9,912 nt of DNA from assembly GCA_019308985.1 (NCBI GenBank), contig JAFDHB010000146.1, positions 1-9,912 on the forward strand. The letters run 5' to 3'. The notes beneath the pieces are model-generated. The model saw only the letters and a list, made by a program, of their open reading frames with translations. It was not told the DNA's origin and made no database searches. The translations under genes and the position numbers were made by a program. This stretch comes from Deltaproteobacteria bacterium (GTDB lineage: Bacteria > Desulfobacterota > DSM-4660 > Desulfatiglandales > HGW-15). Of this stretch, positions 1-7,349 are shown piece after piece. How positions within the stretch are numbered: the first letter of the stretch is position 1; each line of letters begins with the position of its first letter.

Positions 1-69
1 GGAGATCTTCACGGCGTTGTAACTTGACGAATCTTTCGGCTTTGTAAAGAAATTGTATAAGTCCTCCAC
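1..69 (-). CDS. rpoC: RNA polymerase beta' subunit, N-terminal fragment (GTG start)
   Basis: This is the start of the beta' subunit, the clamp and catalytic half of RNA polymerase that pairs with RpoB. Reading down from a GTG at 69-67, the 23 visible codons give V/M-E-D-L-Y-N-F-F-T-K-P-K-D and then S-S-S-Y-N-A-V-K-I-S. This matches the usual opening of proteobacterial RpoC (MEDL-NFF---KP-D), where the GTG is read as Met. A Shine-Dalgarno AAGGAG lies at 82-77, seven bases before the start. The frame is open to the window edge, so the gene continues beyond position 1; the metal-binding motifs and the NADFDGD active site are outside the window. It lies 144 bp downstream of rpoB on the same strand, the normal order. 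Identification rests on only 23 residues but is strongly supported by position, frame and RBS. Confidence 0.93.
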   Translation of the reverse strand, partial: MEDLYNFFTKPKDSSSYNAVKIS

Positions 70-82
70 CTTAAAGCTCCTT

Positions 83-101
83 TTGACCAATTGTTGATCA
101 A
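83..101 (-). promoter_or_regulatory. Small hairpin abutting the rpoC ribosome-binding site
   Basis: In the mRNA sense the bases UUGAUCAA, CAA, UUGGUCAA form an 8-bp stem (one U-G pair) with a 3-base loop. It ends one base before the AAGGAG that serves rpoC. The same DNA holds a tandem 11-bp repeat, CAATTGTTGAT at 88-98 and 99-109 (plus strand), so alternative pairings are possible. A role in tuning rpoC translation is inference only. Confidence 0.35.
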
Positions 102-105
102 TTGT

Positions 106-216
106 TGATGGTCTCGCAAAAGCCCAAATACAGATCCTTCCCAAAAGACTCCAGACGCAAGGTGAGCCTTCCGAAACCCCACCCTGCGTGGAGATGGGAT
201 TCTTGCGAAGCCATCA
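106..216. repeat. Palindromic repeat element in the rpoB-rpoC spacer
   Basis: This is a 111-bp imperfect palindrome. The ends are TGATGGTCTCGCAAAAGCCC (106-125, plus strand) and, read on the minus strand from 216, TGATGGCTTCGCAAGAATCC; they share TGATGG and TCGCAA. An inner arm pair, CTCCAGACGCAAGGTG (149-164) against CACCCTGCGTGGAG (180-193), extends the stem, leaving a loop of about 15 bases. No reading frame here looks real. The terminal sequence is related to the element at 4469-4625. Similar TGATGG-TTCG palindromes are, as I recall, common between genes of Desulfobacterota. The left arm (minus strand) begins exactly on the TGA stop of rpoB. It may be a mobile palindromic element of REP or MITE type, or an mRNA hairpin. 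No target-site duplication is evident. Confidence 0.7.
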
Positions 217-3200
217 TAGTTGTGTGTCTTCAAACAGCTGCACCTCAAGCCCAAGGCTCAACAGCTCCTTGACCAACACCTTGAATGACTCAGGCAGCCC
301 TGCTTCCAGGATGTTGTTGCCCTTTACTATCCTTTCGTACATTCTGGTTCTCCCTGCCACGTCGTCCGATTTTACCGTAAGAAACTCCTGGAGGGAATAG
401 GCCGCGCCGTATGCCTCCATGGCCCATACCTCCATCTCCCCCAGTCTTTGACCCCCGAACTGGGCCTTACCGCCCAGGGGCTGTTGGGTCACAAGAGAAT
501 AGGGGCCGATGGATCTTGCGTGCAATTTATCGTCCACAAGGTGGTGCAATTTCATCATATACATTATGCCAACGGTTACTTGTTGGTCAAAGGGCTCCCC
601 GGTCCGCCCGTCGTACAGGGTAGTCTTACCGGTCAAGGGAAGCCCTGCCCTTTGCAGGCATGCCTTTATCTCCTCCTCAGCAGCCCCGTCAAAGACCGGC
701 GAGGCCATGGGGACACCGCCGTCTAGAGACCTTGCCCTTTCCATGAGTTCTTCATCCGTCAAATCTTTGAACAGGCGATTGTACTCGTCCCTGGAGAACA
801 CTTCCCGCAGCTTTTTTCTGACCTTTGCCGTATCTTGGAGCCTGCTCACCAGTTCTCTTATCTGCTTGCCCAGCTCATGGGAGGCCCACCCCAGGTGTGC
901 CTCAAGAACCTGTCCTACGTTCATCCTCGAAGGCACTCCCAAGGGGTTGAGTATAATGTCAACCGGGGTTCCATCCTCGAAGTAGGGCATGTCTTCCACG
1001 GGGAGAATCCTTGACAGGACACCCTTGTTGCCATGTCGCCCGGCCATCTTGTCCCCCACTGAAAGTTTCCGCTTCACCGCTATATACACCTTGACCATCT
1101 TTATTACACCGGGAGCGAGCTCATCACCCATCCCGAGCCTTTCGATTCTCTCGTCAAAGAACTGGTTGATCTTGCTCACCTTCTCATTGTACTTCTCGAC
1201 AATTGTCTCCATCTTCTCTATCACGTCCATGGACGTCTTCAAGTCCGCCCCGGCCCACGCCTCCACTGGAATCCGATCAATATCTTCCGGGGTGATCTCT
1301 TTCTTTGTGCCCATGAGTGACTTGCTTGTCTTCTTGTCCTTCAGGGCACGCTTGAGTTTTTGACCGACCAGAACCTCCTTCAATCTGGCCCTTGCGTTTC
1401 GTTGAATTATTTCTATTTCGTCCCTTCTATCCTTTTCCAGCTTGGCCTTGGCTTCCTCTTCTATGGCCAAACTCCTTGCATCCTTTTCAACGCCCCTCCT
1501 GGAGAAAATCTTCGTATCGATTACGATCCCTTCCACCCCGGGAGGCACCCTGAGGGAGGAATCTTTCACATCACCGGCCTTGTCCCCGAATATGGCCCTG
1601 AGCAGCTTCTCTTCAGGTGAGAGTTGGGTTTCGCCCTTGGGCGTGATCTTCCCGACCAGGATGTCTCCCGGCTTGACCTCGGCCCCTATCTTTATGATCC
1701 CGCTCTCGTCAAGGTTCTTGAGGGCCTCTTCTCCCACGTTGGGGATATCCCTGGTGATCTCTTCTTTGCCGAGCTTTGTGTCCCTGGAGACCACCTCAAA
1801 TTCCTCAATGTGAATGGAGGTGTATATATCGTCCTTTACCACGCGCTCACTGATGATGATAGAATCCTCAAAATTGTATCCTCCCCAGGACATAAAGGCC
1901 ACCATAACGTTCTGCCCAAGGGCCAGTTCACCGAGTTCGGTAGCAGGCCCATCCGCTATTATCTGGCCTTTCTTTACAAGATCACCCTTTCTTACTATCG
2001 GCTTTTGGTTATAGCAGGTATTCTGGTTGGACTTCTTGTACTTGAGCAACTTATAGATCTCTACTTCATCTCCATCATCTGATCCACCTTTCGACCTGAC
2101 AAGTATCCTGGAGGCGTCTACGTCCTCCACTATTCCATCCCTTCGAGCTATAATCGTTACACCCGAGTCCCGCGCCACGACCCCCTCTATCCCTGTTCCT
2201 ATCAGGGGTGCACTCGCCTTCAAGAGGGGCACGGCCTGTCTTTGCATGTTGGATCCCATCAACGCCCTGTTGGCATCATCATGTTCCAGAAACGGTATCA
2301 GGGAGGCGGACACGCTCACGAGCTGGTCAGGGGATACGTCCATATATTTCACGCTTTCCACAGGGGCCCTGCTCGCCTCCCCTTCAATCCGCACTGCGGC
2401 TTCCTCCCTGATAAAGTATCCCTTTTTGTCAATTGGGGCATTGGCCTGTGCAATGGGGGAATCCTTTTCATTAAGGGCCGAGAGATACTGTATCTCATCG
2501 GTCACCCTGCCATTTTCAGCCTTCCTGTACGGCGTTTCAATGAAGCCGAATTCATTAACCCTTGCATAGGTACTCAAGGAGACGATAAGTCCGATATTGG
2601 GGCCCTCGGGGGTCTCAATGGGACAAATCCTCCCATAGTGAGTGGGATGAACGTCCCTGACCTCGAACCCGGCCCTCTCCCGGGTCAACCCTCCCGGCCC
2701 AAGGGCACTCAACCTGCGTTTGTGGGTAATCTCCGAGAGGGGGTTTGTCTGATCCATGAACTGGGACAACTGGCTCGTACCAAAGAATTCCTTGACCACG
2801 GCCGAGACCGGCTTTGAATTGATCAAGTCATGGGGCATGAGTGCCTCCACTTCCTGGAGGCTCATCCTTTCCTTGATGGCCCTTTCCATTCGGACCAACC
2901 CGATCCTATACTGGTTCTCCAGCAGTTCGCCGACCGCCCTGACCCTTCGATTGCCGAGGTTGTCGATGTCATCCACCATGGCCTCGGCGTTCTTGAGCCT
3001 TATCAACTCCTTAACCGTGGCTATGATATCCTCTTTTCTCAGTGTCCTCTGGTCAAGTGGGACATCCTGGTTCAACCTGTAATTGAGCTTGAGCCTTCCT
3101 ACTGGAGAAAGGTCGTAGGAGGAAATGTTGAAGAACAGGTTATGGAAAAAGTTGTTTGCAACCTCCTGGGTTGGAGGGCTGCTCGGCCTCATCTTCCTGT

Positions 3201-4329
3201 AAATCTCAAGGACGGCCTCGTCACAGTGATCTATCTTGTCCAGCATCATGGTGTCCCTGATGGTTGTGCTTACGCCGGGTGCCTCCAGGACCAGGCATTC
3301 GATTTCCTTGATCCCCGCCTCCAGAATAGCCGCAATAACCTCTTCACTAATGGGCTGGTTGCCGTGGAGGAGTATTTCACCCGTTGCAGGGTCCACTATG
3401 TCGTCCGCTACAACCCTACCCAGCATTTCCTTTGGGCCGACGGGTATATGGGTAATTCCCGCTGCCTCTATGATCCTGTGAACCCTCTTGGTGTACTTCT
3501 CACCTTCCTTCACCAATACCTTATTCGTCTTGGGGTCCACGACACCCCTGACTATCTTGGAGCGGTAAAGATTCTCGAACACTACGGGCCGGAGAAACTG
3601 CTTCTTGTCCTTGTCTACTATGACCTTTTCCGTCTCATAGAACTCTGCGAGGATCTCCTTTGGCGAATAGCCGAGGGCCTTGAGGAACGTGGTAACAGGG
3701 AATTTTCTCCTCCTGTCGATCCGGGCGAACAAGAGGTCCTTCGGATCAAATTCAAAATCCAGCCAAGAACCTCTCAAGGGAATAATGCGAGCGGAGTAAA
3801 GCAGTTTGCCGCTGGAGTGCGTCTTGCCCTTGTCATGGTCAAAGAAAACTCCCGGGGACCGGTGCAACTGGCTGACAACGACCCTCTCAGTCCCGTTGAT
3901 GATAAAGGTTCCCCGCTCGGTCATCATGGGCAGAGTTCCGAAATAGATCTCTTGCTCCTTGATGTCCCTGATGCTCTTTGTTCCATTCGCATCGTCGGTA
4001 TCAAATACGACCAGCCGCACCGTCAACCTCAAAGGAGCCTCGTAGGTCATACCCTTGTTGATGCATTCATCTTCACCGTACTTAGGCTCTTCAAAGGTAT
4101 ATTTTATGAATTCAAGGGACGATGTGCCGCTGAAGTCACGAATAGGGAATACGCTCTTGAAGCCCCCCTGGAGGCCTATGTCCATCCGCTCTTCAGGAGG
4201 CACATCCTTCTGCAAAAATCGCCCGTAGGATTGCTTCTGTATCTCGATCAGATTAGGAATATCGATTATCTTTTCGATCTTCCCGAAATTTCTCCTTATG
4301 CGGTGGCTTACACCTTCGTTCTTTTTCAT
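214..4329 (-). CDS. rpoB: DNA-directed RNA polymerase beta subunit
   Basis: RpoB forms one pincer of RNA polymerase and, with RpoC, the catalytic cleft; it binds rifampicin. The 1371-residue product is full length and close to proteobacterial size. Visible in order are the N-terminal protrusion and lobe (about 1-450), the rifampicin region [20 protein letters not shown] (519-539) with sensitive-type residues D526, H536 and S541, the [22 protein letters not shown] block (about 555-577), the catalytic-site segment [19 protein letters not shown] (1086-1104) and the C-terminal [20 protein letters not shown] (1291-1311), which contacts RpoC. A lysine- and glutamate-rich stretch at about 945-1060 matches the position of the proteobacterial lineage insertion. 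The ATG is preceded by AGGAG at 4339-4335, five bases away. The TGA stop lies inside the end of the palindrome at 106-216. Unusually, related palindromes flank the gene on both sides. Confidence 0.99.
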   Translation of the reverse strand: MKKNEGVSHRIRRNFGKIEKIIDIPNLIEIQKQSYGRFLQKDVPPEERMDIGLQGGFKSVFPIRDFSGTSSLEFIKYTFEEPKYGEDECINKGMTYEAPLRLTVRLVVFDTDDANGTKSIRDIKEQEIYFGTLPMMTERGTFIINGTERVVVSQLHRSPGVFFDHDKGKTHSSGKLLYSARIIPLRGSWLDFEFDPKDLLFARIDRRRKFPVTTFLKALGYSPKEILAEFYETEKVIVDKDKKQFLRPVVFENLYRSKIVRGVVDPKTNKVLVKEGEKYTKRVHRIIEAAGITHIPVGPKEMLGRVVADDIVDPATGEILLHGNQPISEEVIAAILEAGIKEIECLVLEAPGVSTTIRDTMMLDKIDHCDEAVLEIYRKMRPSSPPTQEVANNFFHNLFFNISSYDLSPVGRLKLNYRLNQDVPLDQRTLRKEDIIATVKELIRLKNAEAMVDDIDNLGNRRVRAVGELLENQYRIGLVRMERAIKERMSLQEVEALMPHDLINSKPVSAVVKEFFGTSQLSQFMDQTNPLSEITHKRRLSALGPGGLTRERAGFEVRDVHPTHYGRICPIETPEGPNIGLIVSLSTYARVNEFGFIETPYRKAENGRVTDEIQYLSALNEKDSPIAQANAPIDKKGYFIREEAAVRIEGEASRAPVESVKYMDVSPDQLVSVSASLIPFLEHDDANRALMGSNMQRQAVPLLKASAPLIGTGIEGVVARDSGVTIIARRDGIVEDVDASRILVRSKGGSDDGDEVEIYKLLKYKKSNQNTCYNQKPIVRKGDLVKKGQIIADGPATELGELALGQNVMVAFMSWGGYNFEDSIIISERVVKDDIYTSIHIEEFEVVSRDTKLGKEEITRDIPNVGEEALKNLDESGIIKIGAEVKPGDILVGKITPKGETQLSPEEKLLRAIFGDKAGDVKDSSLRVPPGVEGIVIDTKIFSRRGVEKDARSLAIEEEAKAKLEKDRRDEIEIIQRNARARLKEVLVGQKLKRALKDKKTSKSLMGTKKEITPEDIDRIPVEAWAGADLKTSMDVIEKMETIVEKYNEKVSKINQFFDERIERLGMGDELAPGVIKMVKVYIAVKRKLSVGDKMAGRHGNKGVLSRILPVEDMPYFEDGTPVDIILNPLGVPSRMNVGQVLEAHLGWASHELGKQIRELVSRLQDTAKVRKKLREVFSRDEYNRLFKDLTDEELMERARSLDGGVPMASPVFDGAAEEEIKACLQRAGLPLTGKTTLYDGRTGEPFDQQVTVGIMYMMKLHHLVDDKLHARSIGPYSLVTQQPLGGKAQFGGQRLGEMEVWAMEAYGAAYSLQEFLTVKSDDVAGRTRMYERIVKGNNILEAGLPESFKVLVKELLSLGLEVQLFEDTQL

Positions 4330-4356
4330 CTGATCTCCTGATCTCCCTGCATCAAA

Positions 4357-4385
4357 TATATATTAGATGTGACCCTTTTGTCCAA
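4357..4385 (-). promoter_or_regulatory. Weak candidate sigma-70 promoter for rpoB
   Basis: On the minus strand TTGGAC (4385-4380) and TATATA (4362-4357) are separated by 17 bases. The predicted start would leave an rpoB leader of roughly 20 bases. The -35 box matches the consensus poorly, and the A+T-rich tract could occur by chance. The reason to mention it is context: the palindromic element upstream may interrupt read-through from rplL, so a local promoter would be useful. Confidence 0.22.
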
Positions 4386-4468
4386 ACTAGAGGGCACATT
4401 GTTCTGAGAGGCCTGCGGGAACGACTCCTAGTCCCTCGCCTCAATAAAGAACATGGGCTGACGGAATG

Positions 4469-4625
4469 TTGATGGCTTCGTAAAAAGTCCAATTTCTGCG
4501 CTGCGCTTCATCTCGTTGTGATTGCGGCGTACGCTGAGTACGCCTCATCACACGAGATTCGCGCGCCTTGAACTTGAAGCTTTTTACTTTGCCATCCCAA
4601 CTTTGACTTCTTACGAATTCATCAA
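4469..4625. repeat. Palindromic repeat element in the rplL-rpoB spacer
   Basis: This element makes up most of the 346-bp spacer between rplL and rpoB. The left end, 4469-4489, begins TTGATGGCTTCGTAAAAAGT. Its inverted partner at 4605-4625 matches 18 of 21 positions. A second partner, 4580-4596, matches 4471-4487 at 14 of 17, so the right side carries two candidate ends. The centre is a strong hairpin: GGCGTAC (4526-4532), loop GCTGA, GTACGCC (4538-4544), extended by TCTCGT (4511-4516) with ACGAGA (4552-4557). There is no coding potential. Its ends resemble those of the 106-216 element. It could be a non-autonomous mobile palindrome, an RNase III substrate or an attenuator; the sequence alone does not decide. 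The rest of the spacer (4330-4468 and 4626-4675) shows only the weak promoter and the rpoB RBS. Confidence 0.75.
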
Positions 4626-4675
4626 ATTTGACTTTTCAAAACCTGATTCCCTCGGCTTGGCCGACCTGAGATCGC

Positions 4676-5062
4676 CTACTTGATTTCAACCGTTGCACCG
4701 GCTTCTTCCAATTGCGCCTTGATGTTCTCGGCCTCTTCCTTGGATACGCCGTCCTTAACGTTTCCGGGAACGCCGTCCACCAAGGCCTTTGCCTCCTTCA
4801 GGCCCAAACCCGTTATAGCCCTGACCACCTTGATGACCTGGATTTTCTTGTCCCCCACTCCGGTAAGGACGACGTCAAACTCGGTTTTCTCAGGGGCCTC
4901 CTCCTGGGCCTGAGCACCAGGGGCCGGGCCTGCCATAGCAACAGGAACCGCGGCGGAGACGCCGAATTTCTCTTCCAATTCCTTCACGAATTCGGAAAGT
5001 TCCAGGACCGTCATGCTGGAAATAAAATCGATAACGTCTTCTTTAGTGATATTTGCACCCAT
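4676..5062 (-). CDS. rplL: Ribosomal protein L7/L12 (bL12)
   Basis: L7/L12 is the multi-copy stalk protein that recruits EF-Tu, EF-G and other GTPase factors to the 50S subunit. The 128-residue product shows the whole family plan: an N-terminal helical dimerisation domain that binds L10 (about 1-33, [20 protein letters not shown]), an Ala/Pro/Gly hinge (about 36-57, AGPAPGAQA) and the globular factor-binding domain (58-128, [20 protein letters not shown], with the conserved K78-V79-V80-R81 helix and [15 protein letters not shown]). The ATG start gives MGAN before the conserved ITKED, three residues longer than many homologues. The nearest strong Shine-Dalgarno, GGGAGG (5081-5076), is 13 bases upstream, unusually far. 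A two-codon ATG-AAA-TAG lies between them. It sits 150 bp downstream of rplJ, its usual partner. Confidence 0.98.
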   Translation of the reverse strand: MGANITKEDVIDFISSMTVLELSEFVKELEEKFGVSAAVPVAMAGPAPGAQAQEEAPEKTEFDVVLTGVGDKKIQVIKVVRAITGLGLKEAKALVDGVPGNVKDGVSKEEAENIKAQLEEAGATVEIK

Positions 5063-5081
5063 AACTATTTCATAACCTCCC
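5063..5081 (-). promoter_or_regulatory. rplL ribosome-binding site with a two-codon mini-ORF
   Basis: In mRNA sense the sequence reads GGGAGG (5081-5076), TT, then ATG AAA TAG (5073-5065), then TT and the rplL ATG at 5062. The Shine-Dalgarno is only 2 bases from the first ATG and 13 from the rplL start. The TAG ends two bases before rplL begins, a geometry compatible with reinitiation. Alternatively the ribosome simply uses a long spacer and the mini-ORF is fortuitous. Confidence 0.4.
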
Positions 5082-5115
5082 TTTATCTATCAATTGTCCT
5101 CTCGAAATTCCGTCG

Positions 5116-5127
5116 GCCCTTACGGGC
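5116..5127 (-). other. GNRA-capped hairpin in the rplJ-rplL spacer
   Basis: In mRNA sense GCCC-GUAA-GGGC forms a perfect 4-bp stem with a GNRA tetraloop, and it can be extended by UC/GA pairs across an A-C mismatch. No U-tract follows, so it is not a Rho-independent terminator. It could protect mRNA or be a processing site. Nothing else recognisable lies in the 150-bp spacer. Confidence 0.35.
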
Positions 5128-5212
5128 TGAGCCTTAGTATGAAACTCACCAGCGCGATTAAGGACCTATTTCCTTTCTTGGCACGTATCCTCTGCCGCCG
5201 CCTCCCCAAAAC

Positions 5213-5740
5213 TCATCCTTGGACCTCTGCCTTTTCCCCCTCTATGGCCTTCAATACGTTCATCAGTTGTACTAGCACGCCGTTCAACACCCTGACCAGT
5301 GACGCAGGAACCGCTTGCATGGCCGATAGCACCTGTGCCACCAACTCGTCTCTGCCGGGCAACTCGGCCAACCTGTTTATGGCATCTACACTCATTATCT
5401 TGCCGCCGATCTGGCCCGCCTTGATCTCCAGGTGCTTCTCCTCTTTCATCCCTTCCACCAGAACCTTGGCAGGGGCCACGGCATCTTCATAGGCGATTGC
5501 CAAGGCATTTGGCCCTGAGAAATACTTCTCCAGTATGGCACTCTCGGTTTCGCGGCTGGCAAGCTTCAGGAGACGGTTCTTTATAACCTTAAAATCGGTA
5601 TTATGCTTCCTCAGTTCTCTCCTGATTGAGTTCATGGATTCCACGTCCAGTCCCTTGTAGTCAACCAAAAAGGTGGCCTCAGCCTTTTTTAGCCGACTGT
5701 GAAGGTCTTCTACAAAAACTCTCTTCTCTTCCCTGTTCAA
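5213..5740 (-). CDS. rplJ: Ribosomal protein L10 (uL10), TTG start
   Basis: L10 is the base of the ribosomal stalk: its N-terminal domain binds 23S rRNA and L11, and its C-terminal helix carries the L7/L12 dimers. In the family it also represses its own operon. From a TTG at 5740-5738 the protein is 175 residues, the normal size, and begins NREEKRVFVEDLHSRLKKAE, the usual L10 opening. FLVDYKGLDVESM (24-36), RRELRKHNTDFKVIKNRLL (40-58) and the L12-binding C-terminal helix (about 134-167, ELVAQVLSAMQAVPASLVRVLNGV) are all present. A near-consensus Shine-Dalgarno, AAGGGGGTGATC, lies ten bases before the TTG, counted from its G-run. The frame stays open upstream to an ATG at 5884, but that 48-codon extension translates the L10 leader RNA and has no family similarity, so I reject it. 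Confidence 0.95.
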   Translation of the reverse strand: MNREEKRVFVEDLHSRLKKAEATFLVDYKGLDVESMNSIRRELRKHNTDFKVIKNRLLKLASRETESAILEKYFSGPNALAIAYEDAVAPAKVLVEGMKEEKHLEIKAGQIGGKIMSVDAINRLAELPGRDELVAQVLSAMQAVPASLVRVLNGVLVQLMNVLKAIEGEKAEVQG

Positions 5741-5745
5741 AAACA

Positions 5746-5757
5746 GATCACCCCCTT
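5746..5757 (-). promoter_or_regulatory. Ribosome-binding site that fixes the rplJ TTG start
   Basis: AAGGGGGTGATC (5757-5746, minus sense) differs at one base from the full complement of the 16S rRNA 3' end (AAGGAGGTGATC). Its G-run ends ten bases before the TTG at 5740. GATCA (5764-5760) can pair with TGATC (5750-5746), closing a 9-base loop that contains the SD core, a possible means of masking it. The match is direct; the masking is inference. Confidence 0.75.
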
Positions 5758-5821
5758 TATGATCCAGTCTAGAATTATCAAAGTCGCGCGGGGTGCCTAT
5801 TCCAGTCATCTTATTATCGAT

Positions 5822-5916
5822 TTCCGGTCTCGGCAGGCCCATGAAAAAGATTAAGCCCCCTATACCCCTCTGGTAGTCGTTCAAGGGTTATCAGCACCCG
5901 CTGTCTTTGACCAGAA
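5822..5916 (-). promoter_or_regulatory. L10 leader (ribosomal protein autoregulatory RNA)
   Basis: In mRNA sense UUCUGGUC (5916-5909) pairs with GACCGGAA (5829-5822) over eight bases with one U-G pair. Inside it, AAAGACAG on the 5' side faces CUGCCGA on the 3' side: a CAG/CUG stem with A/G-rich internal loops, as in a kink-turn. A further hairpin GGGU (5899-5896)/ACCC (5888-5885) and the segment GGGGGCUUAAUC lie between. The words AAAGACAGC, CUUAAUC and CCUGCCGAG are those I recall as characteristic of bacterial L10 leaders, bound by the L10-(L12) complex to repress rplJ-rplL. The position, 82 bp before the rplJ start, fits. Whether control acts on translation or by attenuation cannot be told from the sequence. 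Confidence 0.82.
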
Positions 5917-5939
5917 TAACGAACCCTCTAAGCTCCGGA

Positions 5940-6184
5940 TATACCACCGATCTATGAAAAATTTTTCCCGCCCTTGACTCGGAAAACAGGGACCGTCTCA
6001 ATAAACGGCCCTCCGTCCATGGGATCCACCCAGTAAAATCATCGGCTCAACGCCTTCCCCATCCTTATGGAAACAAGTCATCGCTCGGCACCCGGTGAGG
6101 CTCTCACCTTGGGTCCCTGGCCCTCTCTCCCATATGTTCACCGGATTAAGTGGGACGGCTGACTCAAACTCTCACATAACACTC
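5940..6184 (-). other. Unexplained hairpin-rich 5' part of the rplA-rplJ spacer
   Basis: This is non-coding sequence between the rplA stop and the L10 leader. It contains a perfect hairpin GGTGAG-AGC-CTCACC (6108-6094, minus sense), a small TGGG/CCCA hairpin spanning about 6030-6018, the attenuator-like hairpin at 6011-5983, and a 12-bp palindrome GAAAAATTTTTC near 5960-5971. The words GAGCGATGA and GAGCCGATGA recur about 40 bases apart on the minus strand. No convincing -35/-10 pair was found. It may be an operon-internal leader or 3' end of the rplKA mRNA. I do not recognise it as a known RNA family. Confidence 0.4.
5983..6011 (-). terminator. Attenuator-like hairpin in the rplA-rplJ spacer
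   Basis: In mRNA sense GGGCCGU (6011-6005) pairs with ACGGUCCC (5996-5989), with one bulged U and an 8-base loop, followed by UGUUUU (5988-5983). The U-tract is short and interrupted, so efficiency as a Rho-independent terminator is doubtful. Placed between rplA and the L10 leader, it could lower read-through or act as an attenuator. Confidence 0.35.
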
Positions 6185-6898
6185 TTACGAGCTTGCAGCG
6201 AGTAGATCTTTCACAAAACCAGGATCAACCTTGATACCAGGCCCCATCGTCGTAGAAATGGCGATGCTTCTTAGATAGGTTCCTTTACTAGCAGGTGGTT
6301 TCAACCTTAAAAGTGTGTCCATAAAGGCCGCCATATTCCCCAGCAGTTTCTCCATGCCAAAGGACACCTTCCCCATAGGTGCGTGGACAATGCCTGCCTT
6401 TTCCACCCTAAAATCTATCTTGCCTGCCTTGATCTCCTTGACTACCTTGGCCACATCGAATGTTACGGTCCCGAGCTTCACATTCGGCATCATTCCCCTT
6501 GGGCCCAGAATCCTACCCAACTTGCTCACAGAGCTCATCATGTCTGGTGTGGCTATGGCCTTGTCAAATTCCAGCCAACCCCCCTGGATCTTCTTGATGT
6601 ACTCGTCGGACCCCGCATAATCCGCACCTGCCTCCAGCGCCTCCTTCTCCTTTTCGCCCTTCGCAAAGACCAGGACGCGTATTTCTTTCCCCACACCATT
6701 CGGCAACACCACCGTCCCCCTTACCATCTGGTCAGCGTGTCTCGGGTCTACCCCGAGCCGGACAGCCATGTCCACCGTCTCATCGAAACCGGCATACGCA
6801 CAATCCAAAGTCAGTTGTAAGGCCTCTTGGAAACTATATTTCTTTTGCCTATCTACCTTCTCCAGCGAACTCCTGTACTTTTTTCCCCTCTTAGACAT
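6185..6898 (-). CDS. rplA: Ribosomal protein L1 (uL1)
   Basis: L1 forms the mobile L1 stalk of the 50S subunit, binds 23S rRNA helices 76-78 and assists release of the E-site tRNA. In many bacteria it also represses translation of rplK-rplA. The 237-residue product is of standard length. It carries the N-terminal [17 protein letters not shown], the central [22 protein letters not shown] (72-93) and the family signature [13 protein letters not shown] (127-139), and closes with the domain I return segment [13 protein letters not shown] (217-229). The ATG has AGAGG at 6914-6910, eleven bases upstream. It lies 25 bp after rplK, clearly co-transcribed. A 444-bp spacer then separates it from rplJ, far more than elsewhere in the cluster. 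Confidence 0.98.
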   Translation of the reverse strand: MSKRGKKYRSSLEKVDRQKKYSFQEALQLTLDCAYAGFDETVDMAVRLGVDPRHADQMVRGTVVLPNGVGKEIRVLVFAKGEKEKEALEAGADYAGSDEYIKKIQGGWLEFDKAIATPDMMSSVSKLGRILGPRGMMPNVKLGTVTFDVAKVVKEIKAGKIDFRVEKAGIVHAPMGKVSFGMEKLLGNMAAFMDTLLRLKPPASKGTYLRSIAISTTMGPGIKVDPGFVKDLLAASS

Positions 6899-6923
6899 TT
6901 TCCCAAAAACCTCTTGCAGTATC

Positions 6924-7349
6924 CTATCTCAAGACCGTAATTCCCATACTTCTTGCCGTCCCCTCGATTATCTTCATGGCGCTTTCCAAGTCGTATGCGT
7001 TCAGGTCCTCGAATTTAAGCCTTGCAATCTCTTCGATCTGCTTCCTGGTTACACTCCCGACCTTCTCTCTGTTAGGTTCACTCGACCCCTTGGCTATCTT
7101 GGCTGCCTGCTTGAGGAGGACGGCGGCCGGAGGAGTCTTGGTGATAAATGAAAAGGTCCTGTCAGCGTAAATCGTTATGACCACCGGTATGACAGTCCCG
7201 GCTTGGTCCTGGGTCTTTGCATTGAAGGCCTTGCAAAACTCCGCTATATTGACCCCATGCTGGCCCAACGCAGGTCCAATCGGCGGAGACGGATTGGCCT
7301 GGCCTCCCTTTACCTGTAGTTTGACGGTTGCAATGATCTTTTTTGCCAT
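6924..7349 (-). CDS. rplK: Ribosomal protein L11 (uL11)
   Basis: L11 binds the GTPase-associated region of 23S rRNA (around helices 43-44) next to the L10-L12 stalk, and is needed for RelA activation and thiostrepton action. The 141-residue product is exactly the usual length. The N-terminal domain shows the proline-rich [18 protein letters not shown] (18-35), including the Pro22, Pro23 and Pro26 region linked to thiostrepton sensitivity, then [10 protein letters not shown] (38-47). The C-terminal rRNA-binding domain has the G-S-(S)-E-PNREKVG loop and ends with [12 protein letters not shown]. The RBS AGAGGA (7360-7355) lies five bases before the ATG and directly abuts the nusG stop. The gap after nusG is only 11 bp, so there is no room for a separate rplK leader with an L1 operator, unlike in Escherichia coli. 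Confidence 0.99.
   Translation of the reverse strand: MAKKIIATVKLQVKGGQANPSPPIGPALGQHGVNIAEFCKAFNAKTQDQAGTVIPVVITIYADRTFSFITKTPPAAVLLKQAAKIAKGSSEPNREKVGSVTRKQIEEIARLKFEDLNAYDLESAMKIIEGTARSMGITVLR

Noticed and set aside
9..254. An 81-codon minus-strand frame over the rpoB-rpoC spacer.
   Set aside because: It overlaps the rpoB end, the palindrome and the rpoC start in other frames and shows no family similarity.
519..2800. Possible rifampicin-resistance substitutions in rpoB.
   Set aside because: The residues at the main resistance positions (D526, H536, S541) are the usual sensitive-type ones.
2830..4341. A 503-codon open frame on the plus strand opposite rpoB, with many smaller plus-strand frames.
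   Set aside because: They are antisense to strongly conserved minus-strand genes, lack ribosome-binding sites and resemble no protein family. They arise from the codon pattern of the sense genes.
6094..6108. GGTGAGGCT on the plus strand resembles the start of a magnesium (M-box) riboswitch.
   Set aside because: It is one arm of a short perfect hairpin, no plus-strand gene follows, and the remaining conserved M-box parts are absent.
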